A stretch of 64,000 bases of DNA from assembly GCF_000340215.1 (NCBI RefSeq), contig NW_006921537.1, forward strand, positions 1,267,011 to 1,331,010, written 5' to 3'. Below the pieces are notes generated by a model, which worked only from the letters and a program-made list of their open reading frames with translations, searched no databases and was not told the origin of the DNA. This document shows, piece by piece, positions 55,746-64,000 of the stretch (within the stretch, counting starts at the first letter, position 1; each line of letters begins with the position of its first letter). This DNA comes from Pseudocercospora fijiensis CIRAD86 (lineage: Eukaryota > Ascomycota > Dothideomycetes > Mycosphaerellales > Mycosphaerellaceae). The position numbers and the translations under genes were made by a program.

Positions 55746-57530
55746 GACAATAGGCTAAAGTGAAGCCATTGAGCCTCTGGTATGTATAGAGCTCCGTCCT
55801 ATTGAAGCCTGCGGGGGCCTCTCGTGCCGTGTGGAGGATAGTCACCTTTCTCAGGCATGGAACTATGTTGTTCGACATCGTCCGTAATCCATTGAAGACC
55901 GGTTTTTCGAGATACAGTCCGGCTGTGACCGCCTATGACCCTCAGTATCCCCGCGTACGAAGAAGATCAGAGAGAGAAAGAGTCGGGAGTGAAAGGAGAA
56001 AACCTGGTATATAACCTCATGGATATGCGACCCGCAAACCACGGTGAGATGATGGGCAAATCGATCGCCAGCAACAGCGCAGCGTGTCTATGGAATGGCT
56101 GGACTGTCCCAGGGATGGATAGAACAGAAGCGCTGGTCTTCCGAGCTTTACAAGATGCCATGAGATGCGATGCGATGCGCTCTCATTAGCATAGACCCGC
56201 GGGTCCATGTTTTTGCATGCAATGGCGTCTGAGCTCCATAGCAGAGAAGCCATTGCCGTCATTGGACGCCGTCCTCAAGATTACGATGGAAGCAACGCCA
56301 TATAGATGCATCTACAGAGTGTCTTATGCATTCGCGAAGCCGGTCGGAGACTAGAAGAGGACCGTGCCAATGCCTCCTAATTCTTTTCAGTGCGCTGTGG
56401 ACGGACTTCTACGAAGATCACAGTAGATCTGCCTTCAGCGAATGCATAAGACACCCTGTACAGCAGCCCAGAAAGTCAATGCGGAAGCTGAACCCTCCAC
56501 TTGACAGCGCTCATGGTCGCTCCAGCAGTTGACGGTATACCGGCTACACGTCTGCAACAGCAGTCTTCACGATCTCTGCACGAGTGATGATAGTGCACGA
56601 ATCTGGAGGCAGGTGCGCAGCTCTCTTTGGATTATCTCTATATCCTCGAATACCTGCCCGCCGACAGTTGCTCAAAGCCCAATATCTCATGTGCCAACAG
56701 GCCCGAAGGCAAGTACCCCCGATCATCAGCAACTCTCTTGAATCTTCCCACTAGGCAGCCCATACTAGTGAAGGACTCAACCTCCATCGTTAACGCTTAG
56801 ACGAGCCAACCTAGTCACGTGTCAACTTCTGGATTCGGGTTACACGATGATTTGTCACCACTTACATCCTGACCGGCCACTGCATTACATATACTGCTAG
56901 GTTGCACATTTCGAGCGGTAAGGACCACTTGACTCCACTGACTTGGGGACGAACCGAGCTCAACAGGAGACCTCGAGATGGGAAGGGAGATTTAGGGTAC
57001 ATGTGCGTTCTCCATTTCGCGGATATGGCTAAACCTGCGTGGCAAGAAAAGACTTTGAATTATCCGCTGAGTTTTGCAGCCGGTTGTGGACCAGGATCGG
57101 TCTATCCTCTGGCCACAAAGCTGTCCGAACTTGGTGGCATTTGGGCGGTTGGAATAGATCAGGACGACTTGACAGCCTGGTTACAAAGAAACGAACTGGG
57201 TCGTTTCTTCAGCTCGAAGCGCTTGCTTCCAATGCGACTATTCAAGTCCTTGTAACAGTCTTTGGTCAAAGCAAACAGGCGGGCTTATCAAATATACTTG
57301 TGCCTCTTGCGCGACTTCCTCCTATTATTGTAGGGTATGATTCTATCGCTCAGTATATCTCTCAGACTCGGTATGTAAGTCGACGGCCGTTTAATTGCAT
57401 GCCAAGCCGCATATGCTAGGTCTAGCCAGTAAAGTTTACTAGCGTGTCACAAGGTTATTCCGTCGCGACCTTAGAAGTTCAGCCACGTCTTCGACTTGAC
57501 ACCTCGTGCAACTGACCTAACATCATCAAT
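55746..57530. other. Intergenic region, first non-RIPped sequence
   Basis: CpA and TpG return abruptly here. Several ORFs of 60-130 codons overlap on both strands (55,802-57,419), but none shows a recognisable domain, consistent codon use or a paralogue; the longest (57039-57419, plus, 126 codons) has no motif I know. A short GATGC repeat is at about 56,152-56,180. I see no tRNA or other RNA gene. Confidence 0.6.
56314..56458. repeat. Inverted repeat, ~27-bp arms, ~93-bp spacer
   Basis: The left arm (56314-56339) contains AGTGTCTTATGCATTCGCGAAG and the right arm (56433-56458) its complement with one extra base and one mismatch. With the spacer it spans about 145 bp and could fold as a long hairpin. 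It looks like a small MITE or a hairpin transcript locus; no clear target duplication is visible. Confidence 0.7.
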
Positions 57531-58399
57531 ATGTTTAGCACATGGTCACCGCCTAAGACAGCACCTCCCCCAGCGAAGAGGACGAAAATAATTCACAACG
57601 CGACGACAGCGACGAATGTTACGAAGCCAGGAGCGCTCAAGCGGTACGACTCACAATCTCTCGTAGAGTGGACATTGAGCGAAGCTAATTGAAATTCATC
57701 AGCATGTTCGAGAGCGGCGATTGGTCCGACCTAACCATTAAGACCAAGGACTCGGGCAAGACATTCGCGGTGCACAAGACCGTCCTCTGTCCTGCGTGGG
57801 AGTTTGCACGCGCTGCTTGTAAGATTAGGGACCTCGAGAGTAAAAGGCGAGCCAATGCACTAACTCCTCTCCAGGCACCAGCGGCTTTATCGAGTCGAAG
57901 ACGAACGTAATCGAATTGCCGGAGGATGAGCGCGTCATTACAGCTATACTCCGCTATTACTACGAACTGCCATTCGAGGTTTCAAAATCAGAAACACTGA
58001 GCATTCTGGTCAAACTCCGAGTCGCCATCGATAAGGTATGTATGCCGTTCAGACGCAAGAATTCTGAGGCTAATCCAGCATTTCCAGTACGGTATCGACG
58101 GCCTCATCCGAAACGTCGAGCACGCCTTCAAAGCGCGTCTAGAAGCTGAAACCTACCCAAATCTTGTTGTTATAGGCGCAACAGTCTTTGCGGAGGCTGG
58201 AGATTGCATGATTCCGATGCAAAATGCCATTGCGGCGGCCACTAGAGGCAAAATGAGCGAAATTGTGCGAGACATGAACGTCTGGTCGCAGATGCAGGAG
58301 TCTCCAGAGTTTCTGCGAAGGACTCTGCTTGAGATTCTTCCGCCGCCTCCTGTCGTCTTGTCGGATTCCAGCTCCGACACCGACTCCAGCGATGAGTAG
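57531..58399 (+). CDS. BTB/POZ domain protein 1
   Basis: Four-exon model: 57531-57643, 57703-57818, 57875-58035, 58088-58399, giving 233 residues. Introns have GT...AG ends (GTACGA, GTAAGA, GTATGT donors), and the splice phases all fit. The exon 4 acceptor could also be at 58078, adding three residues; 58087 gives IDK|YGIDGL, matching the paralogue. A Pro/Lys-rich N-terminus of 38 residues is followed by a BTB fold: DWSDLTIKT, FAVHKTVLC, FARAACTSGFIES, IELPEDERVITAILRYYYEL, AIDKYGI. The tail is acidic and Ser-rich (SDSSSDTDSSDE). Such fungal BTB-only proteins are thought to be adaptors, often for CUL3 ubiquitin ligases; no BACK, MATH or Kelch domain is seen. Tandem paralogue of 59065-59929. 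Confidence 0.87.
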
Positions 58400-58409
58400 G
58401 TAGAGAAGG

Positions 58410-58689
58410 GCTGGAGATGGACGCGAGATGCTAGCTCGAACTATGAAACCATGCGAATTCTCGGGTTCCTCTCAGCAACACGCAGCGGTCCTGGTGCCAA
58501 TGAAACCTTCAATGGCTTATAAATTCGCAACTGCGACGCGACCAACCCTAAAGCTCGCGAATATCTTTGGTCATTGCTCAAAGCCAACTACTTTGACCAA
58601 GACATCAAGAATTTCTGGATCGACCAAGCAGATGGCGGCAACTTAGGCGAAGCATACAGTAATAATGGCATGTCAGATTGCTCGTCATA
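58410..58689 (+). pseudogene. Relic of a GH31-family glycoside hydrolase
   Basis: In one plus-strand frame, after a TAA at 58520-58522, about 55 codons read NCDATNPKAREYLWSLLKAN, YFDQDIKNFWIDQADGG, NLGEAYSNNG and then stop (58687-58689). This matches the conserved GH31 segment around the catalytic nucleophile region (D-x-TNP-x-AR...W, then GI-x-FW-x-D). Upstream, the same frame runs to about 58,410 without recognisable sequence. Nothing else of a ~700-1000 residue enzyme is present, so this is a fragment, probably carried here by a local rearrangement. It lies between the two BTB genes and, unlike the nest, is not RIPped. Confidence 0.65.
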
Positions 58690-59064
58690 AAGCAATGAGG
58701 AGCTGGGATTTGGGGATAAGAGAGCTAGCATGTGTGCTCAATGCATGTATGTAGTGCGTTGGGGCCAGCCGAGCCAAACTCTGAATAGCGACTCGTGTCA
58801 GGAAGGCTGTGAGTGCAAGTAAGGTAGCTGGAAGCTTGCAGCTTGCGAGATGATTGTGGCTTCCTTCCTGAGTGGCACTGATGTGAGCGGTCCTTCCCCC
58901 CGAAGCTGACCTGAGCTCAGAGGGAGGCAGGCAGTCATCACATGCAGAGGAAGTCGCGCTCACCATGGCAATAAACTTGAATTGCTTTGGAAAATCTTCC
59001 TCGCGATTGCTCTTCTTCTCATCCACTTCAACCTCCGTCCCCAACGCACGTAGAATCCAACACA
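58690..59064. other. Intergenic region upstream of BTB gene 2
   Basis: About 375 bp. A CT-rich stretch at about 58,995-59,040 lies just upstream of the start of BTB gene 2, typical of filamentous fungal core promoters. No gene is called here; a minus-strand ORF that spans it is judged spurious. Confidence 0.5.
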
Positions 59065-59929
59065 ATGGCATCTCTGCCAACATCATCGACACCATCACCT
59101 CCACAGCAAGGCACGAAGCGTAAGCGCGAATCCAATGGCGACGCCACGAAAGACGGTGCGCTCCAGCGGTATGGACCTTCTCCTGCATCGCAAAGTCCGT
59201 TCGACTGACACTTGTTCTGTAGCATGTATAGGAGCGAGCAATGGTCCGATCTCTCGATTGAGACGCCGACAAGAACTTTCCGCGTCCACAAAGCTGTCGT
59301 GTGCGAGCTCAATCCGTTCATGAAGGCGGCCTGCACACGTGGCTTCGTGGAAAGCAATCGAATTCAGCTTCCAGAGGACGAGGCGGTTGTCGAGGCGATC
59401 CTTCAGCACTTCTACGAAGTTCCGGTAACTTTATTCGACTCACTCGAGAGAAGACACCTAGCACCCATGCCAAGCCAGGACCTCCTCCTAACTCGCGCAC
59501 TCGGCCTCATAGGTTTACTGGCGGCAACAGACAAGGTAAGGGCTGGCACCTGACTAGTAGAAGTTGCACCATCGGGAGACTAACTGTGGATAGTACGACA
59601 TTGGGGAAAAATTCGGGATTGCTGCCCAGATGGCTTTCGACTACACAGTGCTGGATATTATGGAGCCGTGTAAGATCATGGAGATCAGCTGTGCTGCTTG
59701 GCGACAATCGGGGCAATTCAAACACATCATGCAACACTGCGTGACCCCACCGATTGGTCGGAGGTTGAAGAGCATCGTGGAGGACAAAGATGCCTGGGCG
59801 CTTCTCTGCCAACATCCGGAGCGTTTACGGGAGATGTTAGAGTACAACCATAGAATGGTGGACCACGGCGTGTTCAACTGGCCTTGTAAGAAGGAAGCCA
59901 GAAACTCCATAAAAGGCAGCGAGCATTGA
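59065..59929 (+). CDS. BTB/POZ domain protein 2
   Basis: Exons 59065-59168, 59223-59535 and 59594-59929 give 250 residues; all phases fit. Donors are GTATGG and GTAAGG; acceptors are CTGTAG and GGATAG. An in-frame 54-bp segment (59425-59478, GTAACT...GCCAG) may be a further intron, whose removal would make the BTB domain the same length as in gene 1. The N-terminus is Ser/Pro-rich with a KRKRE basic cluster, a possible nuclear signal. BTB motifs: QWSDLSIET, FRVHKAVVC, FMKAACTRGFVES, IQLPEDEAVVEAILQHFYEV, ATDKYDIGEKFG. The C-terminal helical part differs from gene 1. Intron positions 1 and the one after the DK motif are shared with gene 1, so the two arose by tandem duplication. Confidence 0.88.
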
Positions 59930-60104
59930 GTCTGGTCGCCACTGCGCCACTGGGAGCTGCTTCGAACCTGCGACAAGCAGGGGATCGGAGGATCCCGGCT
60001 ACACCATGACTGTACTTTTATTCATGCATATCCAAGGTTATGCTTATGCTCTATCTTTACAGAACATCACAGAATGCAGCGAGGATTCACGCTACATCTC
60101 CACT

Positions 60105-63100
60105 TCACTCCTCAGCAAAGCTCTCCCCCAAGTCCACCTTTCCTACACTCCACACTTCTTTCTCATCTTCGACCTCATCACTACTAAGTCCAAGTCCACC
60201 AGCACCACCCTCAGCCTCCTTCCTCTCCCTCGCCTGTGCGCTAAGTTTAAGAGCGATTCTCTTGAAGTACTCACTCATGCTTCTCTTCGTTCCCGCATCA
60301 AGCTCAGATCCAGCGCCGGCCATATACTTGTCAAAAACAGCGCTCTCTTCCTCCACCACGCTGAGAACAGCCAAGAAAGCGCTCTCGGCGGACAACTTGA
60401 CTGGAATGACTGGATCGCGCACAGATTTGAAGATGGCCGGGACGAGAGTTGCGAGGTGAGGTCTGATGAGCTCGTTGTTGGAGCGCGAGACTGTGCGAAT
60501 GACAACGAGAGCGAGACGGCGGGTATCGACAGGCTTGCCAACTGGCAGCACACTGGCGAGAGCTTCAATGATCGGCTTGGTGCCTTCAAATGTCTTGTTG
60601 CCCATCTCTGTGAGGAGGTATTTGCCTGCGGCGAGGACGGCGTTGTCCGAGATGAAAGGCTGGCCGTGCTTTATTCCTTGTACGAGCACATTCCTGGTGA
60701 TCTCGTCAAGGTTTGAAGTCAGCTTGTCTGGCGCTTCGAGCAGGACGGCGTTGAGTGCTAAGATCGTCGAGTGCGTGAAGTTATAGTTGAGTACTCGACT
60801 CTTGATCAAACCGACGGTGTTCTCGGCCGGAATGACTGCAATGAGGGACCCAAGAAGCTTGGCGTATGTGATGTTCAGAGCATCGTCTGTCTCCCCAGCG
60901 TCAGAATCGATCAAGCCAAGAATAGCATTCTGACTGGACTCGTTCATCTTTGCACCAGCTTTGCTAACGACTTCAAACAGTGCCTTCAGCATAGCATTCT
61001 TGACGCCTGCGTCGGTCGTCGTCTTGCTACCAGTCACAAGCTCGGCAATCAAGGGATCGACTCTTGGCGTCATTGTGATGAGCGTTCCGAGTGCCTTTGC
61101 AGCTCTGCTTCGGAGGACTTCACTGCTAGGATCAGCTAATGCTTTGGCGAAAGTCCTTTGCAACTGTGGAAGGAATGGCTTGAGGAATGCTGGCACCTTC
61201 TCAAGCAGATTGTTGAGAGTGAGCAGGATCGCTGCCTTCAGCTCAGTAGAGCGCTCAGAGACAACACGGATCAGCGGGCCCGTGATCTGTGTCACGAACA
61301 GCTTCAGACCATCTGGGCTTGTGCGATCGATCAGATCCGAGATACCAAGAGCGGCTTGAATACGCTGCTCGGCAGAGCCATTCATGAGACCCTGCAGGAA
61401 GATCGGCAAGACAGCATTGACACCCTTGGGGAGTGAGAAACCAGGCAGAGCATGCCCGGCGACGCCGACCTGGTTGAGAGTGTTCCGAGTGGAGACAACG
61501 AGTGATTCCATCTCTTCTTTCTTCAGGCGCTGCATGAGCTGATTAAGACCAGCCCAAGCAGCTTTCACGACTTCTGGAGCACTATCATCGAAGGCAATGA
61601 GCAGAGCTCGAATGACGTCTGGGTAGTAGCGAGAGAAGTCAATCTCGGCTTTCTCGAAAAAGGTCGCGAAGTGCAAATCTGCCGCAGCTCGCCGGCGGTG
61701 GTCGTCGTTCTTTGCGAGCGCCAGCATGACACTCATCATGGTGTTCAAGCCATCGTATTCATCGACCGACAGCAAGATCGCATCGAATGCAGAATTAAGC
61801 TCATTCTTGAGCGCCTCATCCTTGCACGACACAATATTGTCCATGAGAGTGTTGAGGATATTTGGTATCCGTCGGGTCATCGCGGAGCTGGCTACTTCTG
61901 CAAGCGATGCCAGAGCGCGGGCATTGAAGGCCGATACAGGATTAGTGAGAAGCGTCGGCAGTAAGTTGGGCAGAATAATGCTGGCTCTGGTCTGCTCGGT
62001 GAGGAGAGTAAGCAGTGCAGCCAAAGCGTTGGCGGCTTCGTCTTCGTTGCGGAGCAATTGTAGCAAATGTGGCAAGACTTGGTCAACAGCACGTTTGCCA
62101 AGTACCTTCTGCAACGAATCGAAAGCATCCGCGGCGGCTTCTCTGACATCCTCGCTGGAGTCGACGAGCGCCGTACGAACCACGGAGATGAGAGTCTTCT
62201 CGTAGTCCACCAGAGACTCGGGTGTGGCAGATGTAATGAGCTCGCGAAGTGCAATGCAGACACCTTGTCTCGAATCCAGATCCACAGCAGTCTGGAGTTG
62301 ATCTTCGAGGGTAGGCAAAAGTGTTGCAAGTACGCCTTCTCCGGCTTTCCGGATAAGTTCGCCGAGAGCGTTTCCAGCAATGACTTTCTGCTCCATGTTC
62401 GGGCTTGCTAGTCTTCGAACCAGAAGCTGAGTGAGTGTTGGCACCAGTTCGCGCAAGGTGCGTGGCGAAGATACGAGTGCTTTCCATACATTCATCGCAG
62501 AAGTGCGCACAAGGCCCGAAGTGTCGCAGCGACATATGTAGAGAGCAGAGAGGACTCTGTTCCGCTTCTCTTCGCCAAGAGTCTCAAGCAGGGAAGCGCC
62601 AGCTTCTGCCGCGCCCTCTTCATCCTCATCAGCTTCTTGCTTGCCACTAATACCAGTGAGGTTGAAAAGCAGATCTCCAACAAGCTCGACCGAGCTGAGA
62701 CGAATGCGATGGCTGTTATCCTCGAGACCTCGCTCAAGCTCAGGCAGCAGCAGATCCACAGATTTGGAAGCAAAGTTCTTGACCAAGAGACGACCGGCCC
62801 GAAGTGCTGTCTCCCTGATCGACTCAACATCGTCGGCGAGTCCAGCCAAGATAGGTGGGATGATTCTAGCCAGGTAGTTGGCAAAGCTCTGCCCGAAGCA
62901 AGCAGGCAAGAAGATGAAGAGGGACATGAATCCTTCTCTGACCGAAGGCTTGTTGCTTCCGACATTTTGCAAAATGGTCGGGAGCGACTCTTCCAGGCGA
63001 CTTGTGCCGAGACCGGCAAGTACTTCGGACAGAGCTTGAGCTGAACCAAGACGGTCGCCAGCGCCTGTATCCGATTTGAGTGTCGTCATCAAGCTTGGGA

Positions 63101-64000
63101 TGAGGTCTGGCAGTGCATCTTCGCCCAGTTTCTCGATCGTGGAGCCCAGGGCTTTTGAAGCCGTGGCGCGTGTGGTTGGCACCGGGTCCACAATGGCACC
63201 CTTGAGTCCAGCCACAAGAATAGGCAGATGGGCAATGAGGTCCTTTCGCTCCGTCAAGTGAGCAAGACTGCCGATGATTTGTGAAGCCTTGCGCTTGGTT
63301 GCAGAGCGGTCGCCTAGACCACGCTCGAGGATACGAACGACAAGTGCTAGCGAAGGCGCATCGAGGTAGTGAACGAAGTTGACCTTGATCAAAGCGTCAA
63401 GAGCCTCATCGGTGAACTTGGTAGGGTCACTGAGAGCCTTGAGCAAGATGTTGACCTGGCTCTTGACTTCGGGATTGCTTATTACCTCGCCAAAGCGTTG
63501 CAAGCTGCGATTGGCCGAGGCGCGCACCTCCTTGTGGCTGTCGTTGAGCACTTCGGTGAGAGGCGGAATGATTTCAGGCAAGCTGACTGCTAGCTGCTGA
63601 GGATCAAGGTAGGCCATCGCACCGAGAGAGTCACACGCGCCCTTCTTGCTTCGCCACTGTGATTCATCGAGACCTTCCAGCAATTGAGGTAATACTTGCT
63701 TCACGCCGAACGAGCTCAGCGTGGCGAAACAAGTCTTGGCAGCGTCCAAGCATGCTTCTCTCACGTCTGCGGTCGTGTCACCAAACCCAGAAAGCAGTTG
63801 CGGCACGATTTGAATGACATATGGCTCGAATATGCGTCCTAGCAGGAGAGACAGCAGCTCATACGCAAGGAAGGCTCCTTGACGTTCCTTGGCGTCTTTC
63901 TTGTTCTCGGTAGCGCTGCGGAGGGTCGACAACAGCCTCGTGTCTTTCAGAAGTGAAATGCCTCGGCCTTTGACAACGCCGGCCAGACCATAGGCTGCAC
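60105..64000 (-). CDS. gcn1: GCN1 translational activator, C-terminal half (partial, runs off the right edge)
   Basis: A single uninterrupted minus-strand frame of 1,297 complete codons from the window edge to the stop at 60105-60107; the reading frame is still open at 64,000, where it reads YGLAGVVKGRGISLLKDTR. GCN1 is a ~2,600-2,700 residue HEAT-repeat protein that binds ribosomes with GCN20 and passes the uncharged-tRNA signal to the kinase GCN2 in the amino-acid starvation response. The window holds the eEF3-like HEAT region (ENKKDAKERQGAFLAYELLS, VLPQLLEGLDESQWRSKKGA, NDSHKEVRASANRSLQRFGE) and the following HEAT arrays that bind the RWD domain of GCN2. The protein ends in an acidic tail (SSDEVEDEKEVWS). 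No intron and no damage is seen. It is convergent with BTB gene 2, 175 bp apart. Confidence 0.97.
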   Translation of the reverse strand, partial: AAYGLAGVVKGRGISLLKDTRLLSTLRSATENKKDAKERQGAFLAYELLSLLLGRIFEPYVIQIVPQLLSGFGDTTADVREACLDAAKTCFATLSSFGVKQVLPQLLEGLDESQWRSKKGACDSLGAMAYLDPQQLAVSLPEIIPPLTEVLNDSHKEVRASANRSLQRFGEVISNPEVKSQVNILLKALSDPTKFTDEALDALIKVNFVHYLDAPSLALVVRILERGLGDRSATKRKASQIIGSLAHLTERKDLIAHLPILVAGLKGAIVDPVPTTRATASKALGSTIEKLGEDALPDLIPSLMTTLKSDTGAGDRLGSAQALSEVLAGLGTSRLEESLPTILQNVGSNKPSVREGFMSLFIFLPACFGQSFANYLARIIPPILAGLADDVESIRETALRAGRLLVKNFASKSVDLLLPELERGLEDNSHRIRLSSVELVGDLLFNLTGISGKQEADEDEEGAAEAGASLLETLGEEKRNRVLSALYICRCDTSGLVRTSAMNVWKALVSSPRTLRELVPTLTQLLVRRLASPNMEQKVIAGNALGELIRKAGEGVLATLLPTLEDQLQTAVDLDSRQGVCIALRELITSATPESLVDYEKTLISVVRTALVDSSEDVREAAADAFDSLQKVLGKRAVDQVLPHLLQLLRNEDEAANALAALLTLLTEQTRASIILPNLLPTLLTNPVSAFNARALASLAEVASSAMTRRIPNILNTLMDNIVSCKDEALKNELNSAFDAILLSVDEYDGLNTMMSVMLALAKNDDHRRRAAADLHFATFFEKAEIDFSRYYPDVIRALLIAFDDSAPEVVKAAWAGLNQLMQRLKKEEMESLVVSTRNTLNQVGVAGHALPGFSLPKGVNAVLPIFLQGLMNGSAEQRIQAALGISDLIDRTSPDGLKLFVTQITGPLIRVVSERSTELKAAILLTLNNLLEKVPAFLKPFLPQLQRTFAKALADPSSEVLRSRAAKALGTLITMTPRVDPLIAELVTGSKTTTDAGVKNAMLKALFEVVSKAGAKMNESSQNAILGLIDSDAGETDDALNITYAKLLGSLIAVIPAENTVGLIKSRVLNYNFTHSTILALNAVLLEAPDKLTSNLDEITRNVLVQGIKHGQPFISDNAVLAAGKYLLTEMGNKTFEGTKPIIEALASVLPVGKPVDTRRLALVVIRTVSRSNNELIRPHLATLVPAIFKSVRDPVIPVKLSAESAFLAVLSVVEEESAVFDKYMAGAGSELDAGTKRSMSEYFKRIALKLSAQARERKEAEGGAGGLGLSSDEVEDEKEVWSVGKVDLGESFAEE

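Noticed and set aside
56902..57419. Overlapping plus-strand ORFs of 117 and 126 codons
   Set aside because: No domain, no paralogue in the window, no convincing start context or intron structure; kept only as intergenic sequence.
58685..59272. Minus-strand ORF of 195 codons upstream of and over BTB gene 2
   Set aside because: It overlaps the first two exons and an intron of a well-supported gene on the other strand, has no domain, and contains Cys/Ser/Leu-rich low-information sequence.
60006..60716. Plus-strand ORF of 236 codons and several others opposite GCN1
   Set aside because: All lie antisense to the intact GCN1 frame and have no recognisable domain.

Overview
The window looks like a filamentous ascomycete chromosome (inference). 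In two host genes the introns are short (about 50-57 bp, one near 145 bp counting a second possible acceptor) with GT...AG ends and CTAAT/CTGAC-like branch sites. The first 55.7 kb carries a nearly saturated repeat-induced point mutation (RIP) signature: CpA and TpG are almost absent, TpA is very abundant and CpG is retained. There are two compartments: a RIP-degenerate nest of transposable elements (1 to about 55,745) and a normal gene-bearing segment (about 55,745 to 64,000).

The nest can be taken apart from target-site duplications (TSDs). A Ty3/Gypsy chromovirus (G1, plus strand, 5' end outside the window) is split into three pieces by two insertions of one ~9.6 kb hAT DNA transposon family: copy A (2439-35275, TSD ATCTATAG) and copy C (36209-45871, inverted, TSD ACTAGGTT). 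Copy A is split by an LTR retrotransposon on the minus strand (L1, 5259-28462, 188-bp LTRs, TSD CCTAC). L1 is split by hAT copy B (8872-18707, TSD AGTGCGGC). Copy B holds a 278-bp insertion that escaped RIP. A separate complete 7.0 kb chromovirus, L2 (48289-55292, minus strand, 309-bp LTRs, TSD TTAAT), closes the nest.

The main discovery is the cargo of the hAT family. All three copies carry, besides a BED-finger/hAT transposase with TTDNASNN and a hATC domain, two different histone H3-like genes. One is CenH3-flavoured. The other has an H3-like tail and two introns whose removal restores the exact H3 register (LGT|VALR and FE|S-V-NL). Each copy also has an uncharacterised basic left-arm gene, a small helical ORF on the opposite strand, 20-bp subterminal repeats, and a GCCGGC-centred minisatellite lying mostly in introns. 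I know of no described hAT element that encodes histones.

The host segment holds two tandem BTB/POZ paralogues (57531-58399 and 59065-59929) with a relic of a GH31 glycosidase between them, then the C-terminal half of the translational activator GCN1 on the minus strand, running off the right edge. Every protein call in the RIP zone is a pseudogene call. Internal TAG/TAA codons there are explained by CAG/CAA/TGG changes, and because TGA is removed by the same process, open frames in this zone are weak evidence on their own.
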